A stretch of DNA of 64,000 nucleotides. Source: Acidimicrobiaceae bacterium (GTDB lineage Bacteria; Actinomycetota; Acidimicrobiia; Acidimicrobiales; Aldehydirespiratoraceae). The notes beneath the pieces are model-generated. The model was not told where the DNA came from, did no database searches, and worked only from the letters and a program-made list of their open reading frames with translations. The translations under genes and the position numbers were made by a program. The stretch is from contig VYFQ01000003.1 in assembly GCA_009842325.1 (NCBI GenBank), forward strand, positions 49,459-113,458. The letters run 5' to 3'. Numbering within the stretch: the first letter of the stretch is position 1; the number at the start of each line of letters is the position of its first letter. This document shows, in pieces, positions 1 to 8,316 of the stretch.

Positions 1-2
1 TC

Positions 3-320
3 GTCCTAGACGAGCACGTCCGGCCCCGGGATCTGCTCCAGTCGCTGCGGCTCGCGGGCGTGCGGCGCGTCGACCTGGTGGTGGCCTCCCGCGGCGGCGC
101 GTCTGACGCCCACGCGGTGCTGGCGCTCACGGACCGCTACCGGACGGCCGCGGTGGTGGCCCCGCCCATGCACCGGGTGCCGGGCGCTCGCACCGTCCGC
201 TCCGGCGATGTCGTGAAGGTCGGCACGGTCGAGGTCGAGGTCGTGTCAGACGCTCCCGGACTGGATGTCGAGATCACCCGCGGCGACAGGTCGGCTGGCC
301 GTATCATCCGGCCACTATGA
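3..320 (+). CDS. ComEC/Rec2-type DNA uptake protein, C-terminal fragment
   Basis: The frame is open from the left edge and ends with TGA at 318-320, so only about the last 105 residues are present. They have the alternating hydrophobic and Gly/Asp pattern of the end of a metallo-beta-lactamase-like domain (VDLVVASRGG, then VEVEVVSDAP). The identification rests mainly on context: in actinobacteria comEC sits directly before holA, and here the stop overlaps the holA start as ATGA, which suggests translational coupling. ComEC forms the inner-membrane channel for single-stranded DNA in natural transformation; its C-terminal domain is nuclease-like. The membrane part lies outside the window, so the call is tentative. 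Confidence 0.6.
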   Translation, partial: VLDEHVRPRDLLQSLRLAGVRRVDLVVASRGGASDAHAVLALTDRYRTAAVVAPPMHRVPGARTVRSGDVVKVGTVEVEVVSDAPGLDVEITRGDRSAGRIIRPL

Positions 321-1333
321 GCGTCCAACTCGTCACCGGCGACGATCCCGTGCTGGTCGCCGAGGCGGTGGCGAGGATCGTCAAGGAGACGCTGGGCGAC
401 GAGGACCGCAGCCTGGCTCTGGAACAGCTCGACGAGGCCAGCCTCCGGGACCCCGACGGCGGGTGGCGCCTCGCCCCGCTGGTGGATGCGGCCCAGACGC
501 AGCCGTTCCTGACCTCCCGCCGGGTAGTGGTGGGACGCCACTTGACCCGGTTCGCCCGCTCCGGCGACTACGACGCGCTGGTGCGCCTGCTCGAGACGCT
601 GCCCGCCACCACCGATCTGGTGCTGGTGTGGGAGCGGGGCGTGGAACCGGCGATGGGCGGCCGCCTGCCCGCGCTGCCCAAGGCGCTGGCCGCCGCGGTC
701 AAGGCGGCTGGCGGGAGTTCTCTCGACGTGACCCCGCCTAGGGGCCGGTCCGACGCCCACAAGTGGCTCAAGAAGCAGCTGGAGCAGTCGGGCCTGAGCT
801 TCGAGCCGGCCGCGGCGGCGGCTGTCGACGACCTGGTGGGGGCGGACCGCGGCAACATCGTCGGGCTGCTGCGGACCCTGGAGGGTGCGCTGGGGTCAGG
901 AGCGACCGTCACCGCCGACGACGTGGCCCTCTACGGCGGGGACCCCGGTTCCGTGGTGCCCTGGGAGCTAGACGACTCCATCGACCGCGGCGACATCACC
1001 GAGGCGCTGAGGGTGCTGCACCGCCTGCTGCCGTCGCGCCATCCCCTCCAGCTGCTGGCCGCGCTGCACGGCCGCTACCAGCGGATGCTGCGCCTCGACG
1101 GCGCCGGCGCGGCCGACGAGCGCCAGGCCGCGGAGATCCTGGGAATGAAGGGCTCGACGTTCCCGGCCCGCAAGATCCTGGGCCAGACCCGCAAGCTGGG
1201 CTCGGAGCGAATCGCCCGGGCCATCCGGCTGCTGGCCGACGCCGATCTCGCCCTCAGGGGGACGGTCGACTGGCCCGACGAACTCGTGCTGGAGGTGCTG
1301 GTCGCCCGGCTGGCTGCGTTGTCGGCCCGCTGA
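317..1333 (+). CDS. holA: DNA polymerase III delta subunit
   Basis: The 338-residue product matches HolA in length and layout: an N-terminal AAA+-like fold opening with SVQLVTGDDPVLVAEAV, a central segment rich in the family pattern of PRGRSDAHKWLKKQLEQSGL, and a helical C-terminal collar ending in VDWPDELVLEVLVARLAAL. Delta opens the beta sliding clamp as part of the clamp loader in the cytoplasm. It lacks a functional Walker A, which is normal for delta. The ATG overlaps the stop of the ComEC-like gene. The next gene, rpsT, faces it, and a 48-nt palindromic repeat lies between the two stops. Position between comEC and rpsT is the standard actinobacterial arrangement. Confidence 0.93.
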   Translation: MSVQLVTGDDPVLVAEAVARIVKETLGDEDRSLALEQLDEASLRDPDGGWRLAPLVDAAQTQPFLTSRRVVVGRHLTRFARSGDYDALVRLLETLPATTDLVLVWERGVEPAMGGRLPALPKALAAAVKAAGGSSLDVTPPRGRSDAHKWLKKQLEQSGLSFEPAAAAAVDDLVGADRGNIVGLLRTLEGALGSGATVTADDVALYGGDPGSVVPWELDDSIDRGDITEALRVLHRLLPSRHPLQLLAALHGRYQRMLRLDGAGAADERQAAEILGMKGSTFPARKILGQTRKLGSERIARAIRLLADADLALRGTVDWPDELVLEVLVARLAALSAR

Positions 1334-1358
1334 CCTCTGCGGCTGGCGACTCCTCGGC

Positions 1359-1406
1359 GAATTGGCAGCGATTCGGCCCCTATAGGGGGCATTCTGCTGC
1401 CAATTC
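1359..1406. repeat. 48-nt two-tier palindromic repeat, copy 1
   Basis: Eleven-base arms GAATTGGCAGC (1359-1369) and GCTGCCAATTC (1396-1406) are perfect inverted repeats around a 26-nt centre. The centre holds a second palindrome, CCCCTATAGGGG at 1377-1388. The element lies between the convergent holA and rpsT stops. Two more copies with identical arms and identical total length occur at 57568 and 57640. A bidirectional terminator or a mobile palindromic element are both possible. Confidence 0.85.
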
Positions 1407-1413
1407 CGGGCGG

Positions 1414-1686
1414 TCAGTCCTCCTCGGACCGGAGGCGCTCGATCTCCCGCACCAGCCGGCTCTTGCGGCGGGCTGCGGTGTTCTTGTGGATTACGCCCTT
1501 GGCGGCCGCCTTGTCGATCCGCTTGATGGCGAGACGCAGCGTCTCATCCGCGGCCTCGTCGTCGTGTTCGACCGCGTCCAGCGCCGCTTTGGTCCGGGTG
1601 TTCACCTCGGAACGGACCGTCCGGTTGCGCAGGCGGCGCTTCTCGTTCTGCCGGTTGCGCTTTATCTGGGACTTGATGTTGGCCAC
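1414..1686 (-). CDS. rpsT: 30S ribosomal protein S20
   Basis: The 90-residue product starts ANIKSQIKRNRQNEKRRLRN after the initiator and ends in a basic three-helix bundle (GVIHKNTAARRKSRLVREIE), the classic S20 signature. S20 binds 16S rRNA early in small-subunit assembly. The start is GTG at 1684-1686, chosen because family members begin MANIKSQ; an in-frame GTG two codons upstream is less likely. An AGGTGAG tract lies immediately upstream. The frame stays open far upstream on this strand, but that is only a shadow of lepA. The gene is divergent from lepA and convergent with holA. Confidence 0.96.
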   Translation of the reverse strand: MANIKSQIKRNRQNEKRRLRNRTVRSEVNTRTKAALDAVEHDDEAADETLRLAIKRIDKAAAKGVIHKNTAARRKSRLVREIERLRSEED

Positions 1687-1803
1687 ACTCACCTGCCGTC
1701 GTCTTGGGGCCGTAGGGCCGACGGTCGAGGCTAGCGTTGCGGGGCCGTCGTCCCACCGTTTCCTACCGTCGCGTCCCACCCTCGGGAGGCGACCGAGAGC
1801 CCC

Positions 1804-3588
1804 ATGGACCTGCACCTGATCCGCAACACGTCGATCATCGCCCACATCGACCACGGCAAGTCCACGCTGGCCGACCGGATGCTGGAGCTGACCGGCGCGG
1901 TCGAGGCCCGCGAGATGCGCGAGCAGTACCTCGACTCGATGGACCTCGAGCGCGAGCGGGGCATCACCATCAAGCTCCAGTCGGTCCGCCTGAACTGGCG
2001 CGACCATGTCATCAACCTGATCGACACGCCCGGCCACGTGGACTTCAGCTACGAGGTCAGCCGGTCGCTGGCTGCCTGCGAGTCGGTGATCCTGGTGGTG
2101 GACGCGGCCCAGGGAATCGAGGCCCAGACCCTGGCCAACTGCTACCAGGCCATGGAGAACGACCTCGATGTGGTGGCCGCCGTCAACAAGATCGACCTGC
2201 CCGCGGCCGACCCGGACCGCTGCGCGGAGGAGATAGAGCGAGTGCTCGGCATAGACGCCGCCGACATCCTCCAGATCTCGGCCAAGACCGGCGACGGCGT
2301 GGCCGAACTGCTCGACGCGGTGCTGGAGCGCACCTCGCCCCCGCAGGGATCCGCCGACGCTCCCCTCCAGGCGCTGATATTCGACTCCCACTTCGACCAG
2401 TACCGGGGCGTGGTGTCATCGGTGCGGGTGGTCAACGGCGTGCTGGAGGCCGATTCCCAGGTGAGATTCATGCAGGCCGGGACGGTGCACGGCGCCGACG
2501 AGGTCGGTGTGCGCACCCCGGCCAACGAGATCGTCGGCCGTCTCGGCCCCGGCGAGACCGGATACCTGATCGCCGGCATCAAGGACGTCGGCGAGGCCCG
2601 CTCGGGCGAGACCGTCACCGACGAGGCCCGGCCGGCGTCCGAGCCGCTGGAGGGCTACTCGGAGCCGAAGCCGATGGTGTTCTCGGGTCTCTACCCGACC
2701 GACGGCGACGACTTCACCAACCTGCGGGCCGCCCTGTCCAAGCTGCGCCTCAACGACGCGGGGTTCAACTACGAGCCCGAGACCTCCGGCGCGCTCGGCT
2801 TCGGCTTCCGCTGCGGCTTCCTGGGCCTGCTGCACATGGAGATCGTCCGGGAGCGGCTCGAGCGGGAGTTCGACCTGTCGCTGATCTCGACCGCCCCGTC
2901 GGTGGAGTACCGGGTGACGATGACCAACGGCGACCTGGTGGCGGTGTCCAACCCGTCCGAGATGCCGGATGCCGGCCAGATCTCGGATGTCGCCGAGCCC
3001 ATGCTGGCCGCCGCGCTGATCACGCCCACCGACTACACCGGCACGCTGATGGAGCTGTGCCAGTCGCGCCGGGGCGAACTGGTGCGCATGGAGTACCTGT
3101 CGCCGGAGCGGGTCGAGCTGCGCTATCGCCTGCCGCTGGCCGAGGTGGTGATCGACTTCTTCGACCAGCTCAAGAGCCGCACCCAGGGCTACGCCAGCCT
3201 CGACTACGAGACCGACGGCTACGCGGTGGCCGACCTCGTGAAGGTCGACGTGCTGCTGCAGGGGGTTGCCGTGGACGCCTTCTCCACCGTCGTGCACCGC
3301 GACAAGGCCTACAGCTACGGCCGGGCCATGGTCGGGCGCCTGCGGGAGCTGATACCCCGCCAGCAGTTCGAGGTGCCCATCCAGGCTGCCATCGGCGGGC
3401 GGATCATCGCCCGTGAGACGGTCAAGGCCTACCGCAAGGACGTCACCGCCAAGCTCTACGGCGGCGACGTCACCCGCAAGCGCAAGCTCCTCGAGAAGCA
3501 GAAGCAGGGCAAGAAGCGGATGAAGAGCATCGGTCGGGTGGACATTCCCCAGGAGGCCTTCATCTCGGCGCTCACGCTGGACGGGTAG
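1804..3588 (+). CDS. lepA: elongation factor 4 (LepA), ribosome back-translocase GTPase
   Basis: 594 residues, the normal LepA length. The GTPase G1 motif AHIDHGKST, the RERGITIK switch I, DTPGHVDF (G3) and NKIDLP (G4) are all present, followed by the EF-G-like domains and the LepA-specific C-terminal domain ([20 protein letters not shown], then [17 protein letters not shown]). EF4 acts on stalled 70S ribosomes at the membrane or cytoplasm and supports translation under stress. It is divergent from rpsT across a 117-bp gap and is followed 10 bp later by hrcA. In many actinobacteria hemW lies between lepA and hrcA; it is absent here. Confidence 0.98.
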   Translation: MDLHLIRNTSIIAHIDHGKSTLADRMLELTGAVEAREMREQYLDSMDLERERGITIKLQSVRLNWRDHVINLIDTPGHVDFSYEVSRSLAACESVILVVDAAQGIEAQTLANCYQAMENDLDVVAAVNKIDLPAADPDRCAEEIERVLGIDAADILQISAKTGDGVAELLDAVLERTSPPQGSADAPLQALIFDSHFDQYRGVVSSVRVVNGVLEADSQVRFMQAGTVHGADEVGVRTPANEIVGRLGPGETGYLIAGIKDVGEARSGETVTDEARPASEPLEGYSEPKPMVFSGLYPTDGDDFTNLRAALSKLRLNDAGFNYEPETSGALGFGFRCGFLGLLHMEIVRERLEREFDLSLISTAPSVEYRVTMTNGDLVAVSNPSEMPDAGQISDVAEPMLAAALITPTDYTGTLMELCQSRRGELVRMEYLSPERVELRYRLPLAEVVIDFFDQLKSRTQGYASLDYETDGYAVADLVKVDVLLQGVAVDAFSTVVHRDKAYSYGRAMVGRLRELIPRQQFEVPIQAAIGGRIIARETVKAYRKDVTAKLYGGDVTRKRKLLEKQKQGKKRMKSIGRVDIPQEAFISALTLDG

Positions 3589-3598
3589 CATCTCGGCC

Positions 3599-4591
3599 AT
3601 GCTCGACGACCGCAAGGCCGCCATCCTCTACGCCGTCGTTCAGGAGTACATCCGCACCGCCCAGCCGGTCGGTTCGGGCCGCGTGGCGCGCTCGCACGGC
3701 ATCGATGCGTCGCCGGCCACGGTGCGAAGTGAGATGGCCGCGCTGTCCGAGCAGCAGTACCTGGTCCAGCCCCACACCAGCGCCGGACGGGTGCCGACCG
3801 CCAAGGGCTACCGCTTCTTCGTCGACCAGTGGCGGCAGCGCTCGCCTTCACCCACCCTCGATCTCGCCGACCGGCTTCAGGTCAACGACTTCTTTGCGGT
3901 GTCCCACGGCGGGTTCGAGTCGATCCTCAGCGACACCACCGGGCTGCTGTCGGACCTCACCGACTGGACCGCGGTGGTGGTCGCGCCCAGCCCGGCGGCG
4001 GCCACCGTGCGCTCGGCCCAGCTGGTGGAGCTGTCGGTCGGCACGGTCATGGTGGTGGCGGTCATGTCCAACGGCGTGATCGAGAAGCGCACCCTCGACG
4101 TGCCCACCGACACCTCGTCTCGGGTGGTGGCCGACGCATCGGAGCGTCTGGCCCGCCGGGTGGTGGGCCGGACCCTGGCCGACATCGACGACTGCGACCA
4201 GCCCGACGACAGGCTGCTGGCCGCGGCCATCGCCGCGCTGCGGGAGGCCCGCGCCCACCACGAGGTGTTCGTGGGCGGCACCTCCAAGCTGGCCGCCGCC
4301 TTCGACGCGGTGGAGCAGCTCAGTGAGGTGCTGGGCCTGCTCGAGCAGCAGTTGGTGGTGGTGACGCTGATGCGCAGGGTGATCGACGGGGGCCGCAGGG
4401 TGGCCATCGGCGAGGAGACCGGGGTGCCCTCGCTGGCCGAGTGCTCGCTGGTGCTGGCCCCTTACAGCACGGAGGGCACCGACGGCGGGACGATCGGCGT
4501 CATCGGGCCCACCCGGATGGACTACCCGCAGGCGCTGTCGGCAGTGGCGGCGGTGAGCCGCCGCCTCGGCCCGGCCCTGAACGAAGCCTGA
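3599..4591 (+). CDS. hrcA: heat-inducible transcription repressor HrcA
   Basis: 330 residues. The N-terminal winged helix is recognisable (DRKAAILYAVVQEYIRTAQP, then PATVRSEMAALSEQQYL and the TSAGRVPTAKGYRFFVD wing), followed by the GAF-like inserted dimerisation domain and the C-terminal segment ending with the typical GPTRMDYPQALSAVAAVSRRL. HrcA represses groEL-type and dnaK-type operons through the CIRCE inverted repeat. I see no CIRCE element upstream of this gene or of dnaJ, so its targets must lie elsewhere. It follows lepA by 10 bp and precedes dnaJ by 64 bp, the usual order. Confidence 0.96.
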   Translation: MLDDRKAAILYAVVQEYIRTAQPVGSGRVARSHGIDASPATVRSEMAALSEQQYLVQPHTSAGRVPTAKGYRFFVDQWRQRSPSPTLDLADRLQVNDFFAVSHGGFESILSDTTGLLSDLTDWTAVVVAPSPAAATVRSAQLVELSVGTVMVVAVMSNGVIEKRTLDVPTDTSSRVVADASERLARRVVGRTLADIDDCDQPDDRLLAAAIAALREARAHHEVFVGGTSKLAAAFDAVEQLSEVLGLLEQQLVVVTLMRRVIDGGRRVAIGEETGVPSLAECSLVLAPYSTEGTDGGTIGVIGPTRMDYPQALSAVAAVSRRLGPALNEA

Positions 4592-4655
4592 GATGGCCGA
4601 CCGCTGGGAGCCGCGGCCGGCTCTGAGCGAGTCCCCGAAGACCTAGCTGTCGTAG

Positions 4656-5774
4656 ATGGCCGACCACTACGAGACGCTGGGGGTGGAGCGCGACGCCACC
4701 GACGAGGAGCTCAAGCGGGCCTACCGCAAGATGGCCCGCCAGTACCATCCCGACGCCAACCCCGACGATCCGACCGCCGAGACCCGCTTCAAGGAGGTGA
4801 GGGCGGCCTACGAGGTGCTGTCGGATCCGGAGCGGCGTTCGCTGTATGACCGCTTCGGCACCGACGACATCAGGGCGGCCGGCATGGCCGATCCGTTCAG
4901 CGGCGGCCTGGGCAGCATCTTCGACGCGTTCTTCGGCGGCGACTCGCCTTTCGGGGGCTTCGGCTCGTCGACTCGCCATCAGGGCCCGCCCCCCGGCGAG
5001 GACCTGGAGACCCACGTCGACCTCAATCTTCACGATGTGGTGTTCGGGGCCGAGCGGGAGGTGACGGTGCGCACCGCGGTGCGCTGCGAGTCGTGCGACG
5101 GCAGCGGCGCCGAGGCGGGCACCTCGCCGGTGAGGTGCACCCAGTGCGGCGGCTCGGGGCAGGTCCGCAGGGTGCGCCAGTCGATGCTCGGCCAGATGGT
5201 GACCGCCGCGGCCTGCGACCTCTGCGGAGGCTTGGGCGAGATGATCGAGCAGATGTGCGGCGACTGCGAGGGGCACGGTCGCAAGCTGGAGCAGCGCACC
5301 TACAGCGTGCAGGTGCCGGTGGGGGTGGACGACGGTACGACGCTGCGGTTGAGCGGCAGGGGAGCGGCCGGTCCCCGCGGTGGCGCCCACGGCGACCTCT
5401 ATGTGCACGCCAGGGTCCGGCCCCATCCGCGGTTCCACCGCAACGGCAGCGACCTGGTCCACGAGCTGCACGTGCCGTTCACCCAGGCCGCGCTGGGAGC
5501 CCGGCTGGAGTACGAGACGCTCGACGGCACCGAGAGCATCGTGATCCCCAAGGGGACCGAGACGGGTGCGGTGGTGCGGCTGCGGGGTCGCGGCGTTCCC
5601 CACGTGCGGGGCCGCGGCCGCGGCGATCTGCTCGTCCAGCTGGTGGTGGACGTTCCCGACGATCTCACCGACGAGCAGGAGGAGCTGGTGCGCCGGCTGG
5701 CCGAGTTGCGGGGCGAGGAGGTCGCCGAACCGAGCGAGAGCCTGCTGGGTCGGATCCGCACCGCGTTCCGGTGA
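4656..5774 (+). CDS. dnaJ: chaperone DnaJ
   Basis: 372 residues with all type-I DnaJ parts. The J domain (residues 1-70) contains the HPD tripeptide in QYHPDANPDD. A Gly/Phe region follows (GGLGSIFDAFFGGDSPFGG). Four zinc-binding CxxCxGxG repeats are intact: CESCDGSG, CTQCGGSG, CDLCGGLG and CGDCEGHG. The C-terminal substrate-binding domains include RGRGVPHVRGRGRGDLLVQ. It delivers unfolded clients to DnaK and stimulates its ATPase. Coupling to hrcA without grpE or dnaK indicates the second DnaJ found in actinobacteria. No strong Shine-Dalgarno sequence precedes the ATG. Confidence 0.97.
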   Translation: MADHYETLGVERDATDEELKRAYRKMARQYHPDANPDDPTAETRFKEVRAAYEVLSDPERRSLYDRFGTDDIRAAGMADPFSGGLGSIFDAFFGGDSPFGGFGSSTRHQGPPPGEDLETHVDLNLHDVVFGAEREVTVRTAVRCESCDGSGAEAGTSPVRCTQCGGSGQVRRVRQSMLGQMVTAAACDLCGGLGEMIEQMCGDCEGHGRKLEQRTYSVQVPVGVDDGTTLRLSGRGAAGPRGGAHGDLYVHARVRPHPRFHRNGSDLVHELHVPFTQAALGARLEYETLDGTESIVIPKGTETGAVVRLRGRGVPHVRGRGRGDLLVQLVVDVPDDLTDEQEELVRRLAELRGEEVAEPSESLLGRIRTAFR

Positions 5775-5790
5775 GCCGTCTGCCTGCGTG

Positions 5791-5842
5791 TGTGGATTCT
5801 CGGGTTGGAATTGCGGAGTGAGTCCACAAGAACAACCCGAGA
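5791..5842. other. nested inverted repeats in the dnaJ-rsmE gap
   Basis: Two inverted repeats interlock here. The first pairs TCTCGGGTTG (5798-5807) with CAACCCGAGA (5833-5842), ten perfect base pairs over a 25-nt loop. The second pairs TGTGGA (5791-5796) with TCCACA (5823-5828). They cannot both form at once, so the segment could switch between folds. No T-run follows, so this is not a canonical intrinsic terminator. The role is unknown. Confidence 0.6.
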
Positions 5843-5882
5843 TTTCTGAGATGGGTGTGGTTTCGCGGGTGGTGGCAGGCGG

Positions 5883-6602
5883 GTGAGCAGTCTGAAGTCG
5901 GTTGCGGGCAACGCGCGGTCGGGCCCTCACGTGCTGGTCTCCGACGTGGACTCTCCCGAACTCGCGGGCGACGACCGGCATCATCTTGAGCGGGTCCTGC
6001 GCCTGCGCTCCGGTGACCCTCTGACCGTCGGCGACGGAGCCGGCCGGTGGCGGCCGTGCCGTTTCTCCGACGAGATCGAGCCGGTCGGCGGGGTTGTGAC
6101 GGTGGCTGCCCCGAGTCCCGTGCTGGCCGTTGGCTTCGCAGTGCTCAAGGGTGGACGGTCCGAGACGATCGTCCAGAAGCTAACCGAGCTGGGAGTGGAC
6201 AGGATCGTGCCGTTCGTGGCCGAGCGGTCGGTGGTGCGTTGGGATGAGGTCAAGACGGCCCGGCTTCTCGAGCGTTGGCGGCGGGTGGCTCGCGAGGCGG
6301 TGATGCAGTGCCGGCGGCTGTGGCTGCCGGAGGTTGAGCCGGTGCGGGCGTTCGGTGAGCTCGACCTGGGCGGGGCTGCTCTGGCCGTGTCGGAGGGCCG
6401 GACCCTGGCGGCCGGCGAGAACTTCCTGCTGGTGGGTCCCGAGGGCGGGTGGGCCGACGCGGAGTTGGCCGCAGTGGATCGCCACGTGTGCTTGGGTCCA
6501 CACATAATGCGGGCCGAGACGGCCACCATCGCTGCGGCGACGATGCTGGCCGCCCGCCGCAGCGGCCGTTTGCCCGGGGCGGGGACTGTCAGCGGGAGTT
6601 GA
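5883..6602 (+). CDS. rsmE: 16S rRNA m3U1498 methyltransferase
   Basis: 239 residues with the RsmE/SPOUT pattern: an N-terminal PUA-like domain (HVLVSDVDSPELAGDDRHHL), the substrate motif LTELGVDRIVPFVAERSVV, and the knotted cofactor site LLVGPEGGWADAE plus LGPHIMRAETATIAAATML. It methylates N3 of U1498 in 16S rRNA using S-adenosylmethionine. The start is GTG at 5883. The gene follows dnaJ as in other actinobacteria, but a 108-bp gap with inverted repeats separates them. Its 3' end overlaps the stop of the opposite-strand small gene by 14 bp. Confidence 0.96.
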   Translation: MSSLKSVAGNARSGPHVLVSDVDSPELAGDDRHHLERVLRLRSGDPLTVGDGAGRWRPCRFSDEIEPVGGVVTVAAPSPVLAVGFAVLKGGRSETIVQKLTELGVDRIVPFVAERSVVRWDEVKTARLLERWRRVAREAVMQCRRLWLPEVEPVRAFGELDLGGAALAVSEGRTLAAGENFLLVGPEGGWADAELAAVDRHVCLGPHIMRAETATIAAATMLAARRSGRLPGAGTVSGS

Positions 6603-6894
6603 GGTCGCCGACCTCGACCTCTTCTGCCGGCGCGTCGACTGTGTCGGGAGAGTGGTAGCCGGGGGTGGGGACAGCGCCGATGTCGCTGATGCTGAACCCG
6701 GTCGCCGGCGCGGGGCCGATTTCGGTGATCGAGTAGGGGACGACGCCGGCCGATGCCGATGCCGCGCCGGCGGTCGATGCCAGCGCGGCCGCCAACCAGG
6801 CGCCCGCGGCCAGCCGGCGCAGACCCGGCGGGATGATCCGGGAACTCGAGGCCGGTGGTCTCGCTGTGCCTATCGGGCTGGTGGAGTTGCTCAT
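6589..6894 (-). CDS. small predicted exported or membrane-anchored protein, unknown function
   Basis: The 101-residue product begins MSNSTSPIGTARPP, has an Arg-flanked hydrophobic Ala-rich segment (LRRLAAGAWLAAALASTAGA, residues ~25-44) and then a Pro/Gly-rich tail with two similar units, SITEIGPAPATGF and SISDIGAVPTPGY. This looks like a signal peptide or single anchor with a short extracytoplasmic tail. The ATG was chosen because it overlaps the stop of the upstream pseudokinase as ATGA, so the two are probably translationally coupled and cooperate. The hydrophobic region could be cleaved after ASA. I do not recognise a family. Confidence 0.6.
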   Translation of the reverse strand: MSNSTSPIGTARPPASSSRIIPPGLRRLAAGAWLAAALASTAGAASASAGVVPYSITEIGPAPATGFSISDIGAVPTPGYHSPDTVDAPAEEVEVGDLNSR

Positions 6895-8153
6895 GAGGCC
6901 TCGCCGGGGTTGAAGAGCTTCGAGCCGGAGGTGGTGTAGACCCTCAGCAGGTCGCACTGGCCGTGGGCGACCGCGTCCGCGCCGGTGGGGGTGTCGACGT
7001 TCCAGCGCTCCGGCAGCGAGATGGTCTCGCCCGGGCCGGGCCAGGCGTCGAACAGCACGACTCCGCCAGTGCTGGGACGCACGATCGCCGCGGTGGCCTG
7101 CCCGTCGCAGTTCCAGTCGCCGACCTCCACGAAGTCACCGGTGGCGCCTATGGCGTAGCGGCGTCCGCCGTGCTCGATGACTGCGGCCGCCTCCTGCACC
7201 GACACCGCGATCCGGCCCGGCTCGGTGATCGGGTCTGGCATCGCGACTGGGTCCGCCTCGGCGATCAGGTCTCGCTCGCTGACTGGCTCGGGCTGGGCGA
7301 TCAGGTCTCGCTCGCTGACCAGATCGGCCTCGGCGACCGGGCTGGTTCCATTGACCGGGTCGTACTCGTCGAGCAGGTTCTGACTCGCGCCGGCGACCTC
7401 GTCAAGCGCTTCATCCTGTGTCGGCGCTGCGGCTCCCGGGGGTGGCTCCGGATCTCCGCTTCGGGACCCGATCACGAAGGCTGCCAAGACTGCGACGACC
7501 ACCGCACCGGCCCTGAGGAGCGGCATGGGCCGGCAGCGCCGCTTGATGCTCTCGAGGACGCCACCGCCCGCGACCCGGACCGGCGCAGCTCTTGTCGGTC
7601 GCTTGGTTGCGATCGTGTCGAGGCGCCTGGCCAGCTCACGGGCGCTGAGCGTTCCCTCCCGAGCCGCGTCGGCCAGCGAGTACAGCTTCCCGGAGAGTGC
7701 TCCCCTGCCCAGCGCCGGGTCGTGGCAGAGGTCGGCCAGCGCGGCCAGGTCGGTGTGGCGGTTCTCGGGGGTGGCCTCGGCCGCCGAGGTCAGACCGCAC
7801 AGCACGGGTAGGTCGTTCTCGCCGTGCAGGACGTGGGGCGGAGTGAGCTGGAGGTGGGCGACGCCCAGTTGGTGGAGGTCGGCCACCACCGCGGCCAGCG
7901 CGGCCATCCCCGCGGCCCTCTCGGCCGGGTCGGCCAGAGGCCGGGAGGCCCAGGTGTCGGAGTTGACGAACTCGGTGTGCAGGGCCCGGCCGCCGTCCGC
8001 AGTCTCGACGAGGTCGACGAACCGCACCAGGCCCGGATGGTCCAGACGCCTCAGCAGATCCGCCTCCCGCTGGATGTCGGCGGCCCGTTCCGCCGGGACC
8101 TGCTTGATCGCGATTAGCCCGCCCTCCGACCGGCTGACCGTCACCGCGGCCAC
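6891..8153 (-). CDS. transmembrane Ser/Thr protein kinase homologue, probably catalytically dead
   Basis: The 420-residue product has an N-terminal Hanks-type kinase fold: AIK lysine at residue 17, the helix-C Glu near residue 30 and a DHPGLVRFVD strand. The catalytic loop HRDxxxxN reads HLQLTPPHVL and the DFG position reads CGL, so the catalytic Asp and metal Asp are gone. A transmembrane helix follows (LLRAGAVVVAVLAAFVIGS, residues ~215-235), then an acidic extracytoplasmic region with two 12-residue SERDLIA repeats and a C-terminal domain with GGRRYAIGATGDFVEVGDWN. The GTG start leaves out the glycine loop. A glycine-rich stretch (GWKSRGRAV) lies just upstream in frame but is cut off by a TGA. 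A single extra G in a G5 run could explain this. Confidence 0.7.
   Translation of the reverse strand: MAAVTVSRSEGGLIAIKQVPAERAADIQREADLLRRLDHPGLVRFVDLVETADGGRALHTEFVNSDTWASRPLADPAERAAGMAALAAVVADLHQLGVAHLQLTPPHVLHGENDLPVLCGLTSAAEATPENRHTDLAALADLCHDPALGRGALSGKLYSLADAAREGTLSARELARRLDTIATKRPTRAAPVRVAGGGVLESIKRRCRPMPLLRAGAVVVAVLAAFVIGSRSGDPEPPPGAAAPTQDEALDEVAGASQNLLDEYDPVNGTSPVAEADLVSERDLIAQPEPVSERDLIAEADPVAMPDPITEPGRIAVSVQEAAAVIEHGGRRYAIGATGDFVEVGDWNCDGQATAAIVRPSTGGVVLFDAWPGPGETISLPERWNVDTPTGADAVAHGQCDLLRVYTTSGSKLFNPGEAS
7260..7319 (-). repeat. 36-bp tandem repeat inside the pseudokinase gene
   Basis: A 24-base string occurs identically at 7260-7283 and 7296-7319, giving a 36-bp period (12 codons) and the protein repeats SERDLIAQPEPV and SERDLIAEADPV. 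Neighbouring codons show weaker related units, so the tract probably expanded by slippage. It encodes part of the extracytoplasmic stalk. Confidence 0.8.
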
Positions 8154-8316
8154 GGCCCGCCCCCGGCTCTTCCAGCCCCCTTGTCACAGCCCCGCAGTAA
8201 ACCCTCAAACATGTACATAGCAGTAAAATACACAACATTACTTGACACTGCAACTGAAGTGCTGCGAAGCCTGATGACGGCACTGCTGGGTCGGACCGGG
8301 CCGGTAGCCTTGGACG

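Noticed and set aside
1687..2391. Long minus-strand extension upstream of rpsT
   Set aside because: It is antisense to lepA and only the last 90 codons match S20; an in-frame GTG gives the normal N-terminus.
3589..4655. CIRCE element for HrcA
   Set aside because: No TTAGCACTC-N9-GAGTGCTAA-like repeat was found near hrcA or dnaJ.
8181..8190. TGA just upstream of the pseudokinase start as a possible second selenocysteine codon
   Set aside because: No suitable hairpin follows, no conserved Sec context, and a G-run frameshift or simple GTG start explains it better.
8242..8247. TTGACA as a -35 box for the DUF512 gene
   Set aside because: No -10-like hexamer at 16-18 bp spacing; kept out of the feature list.
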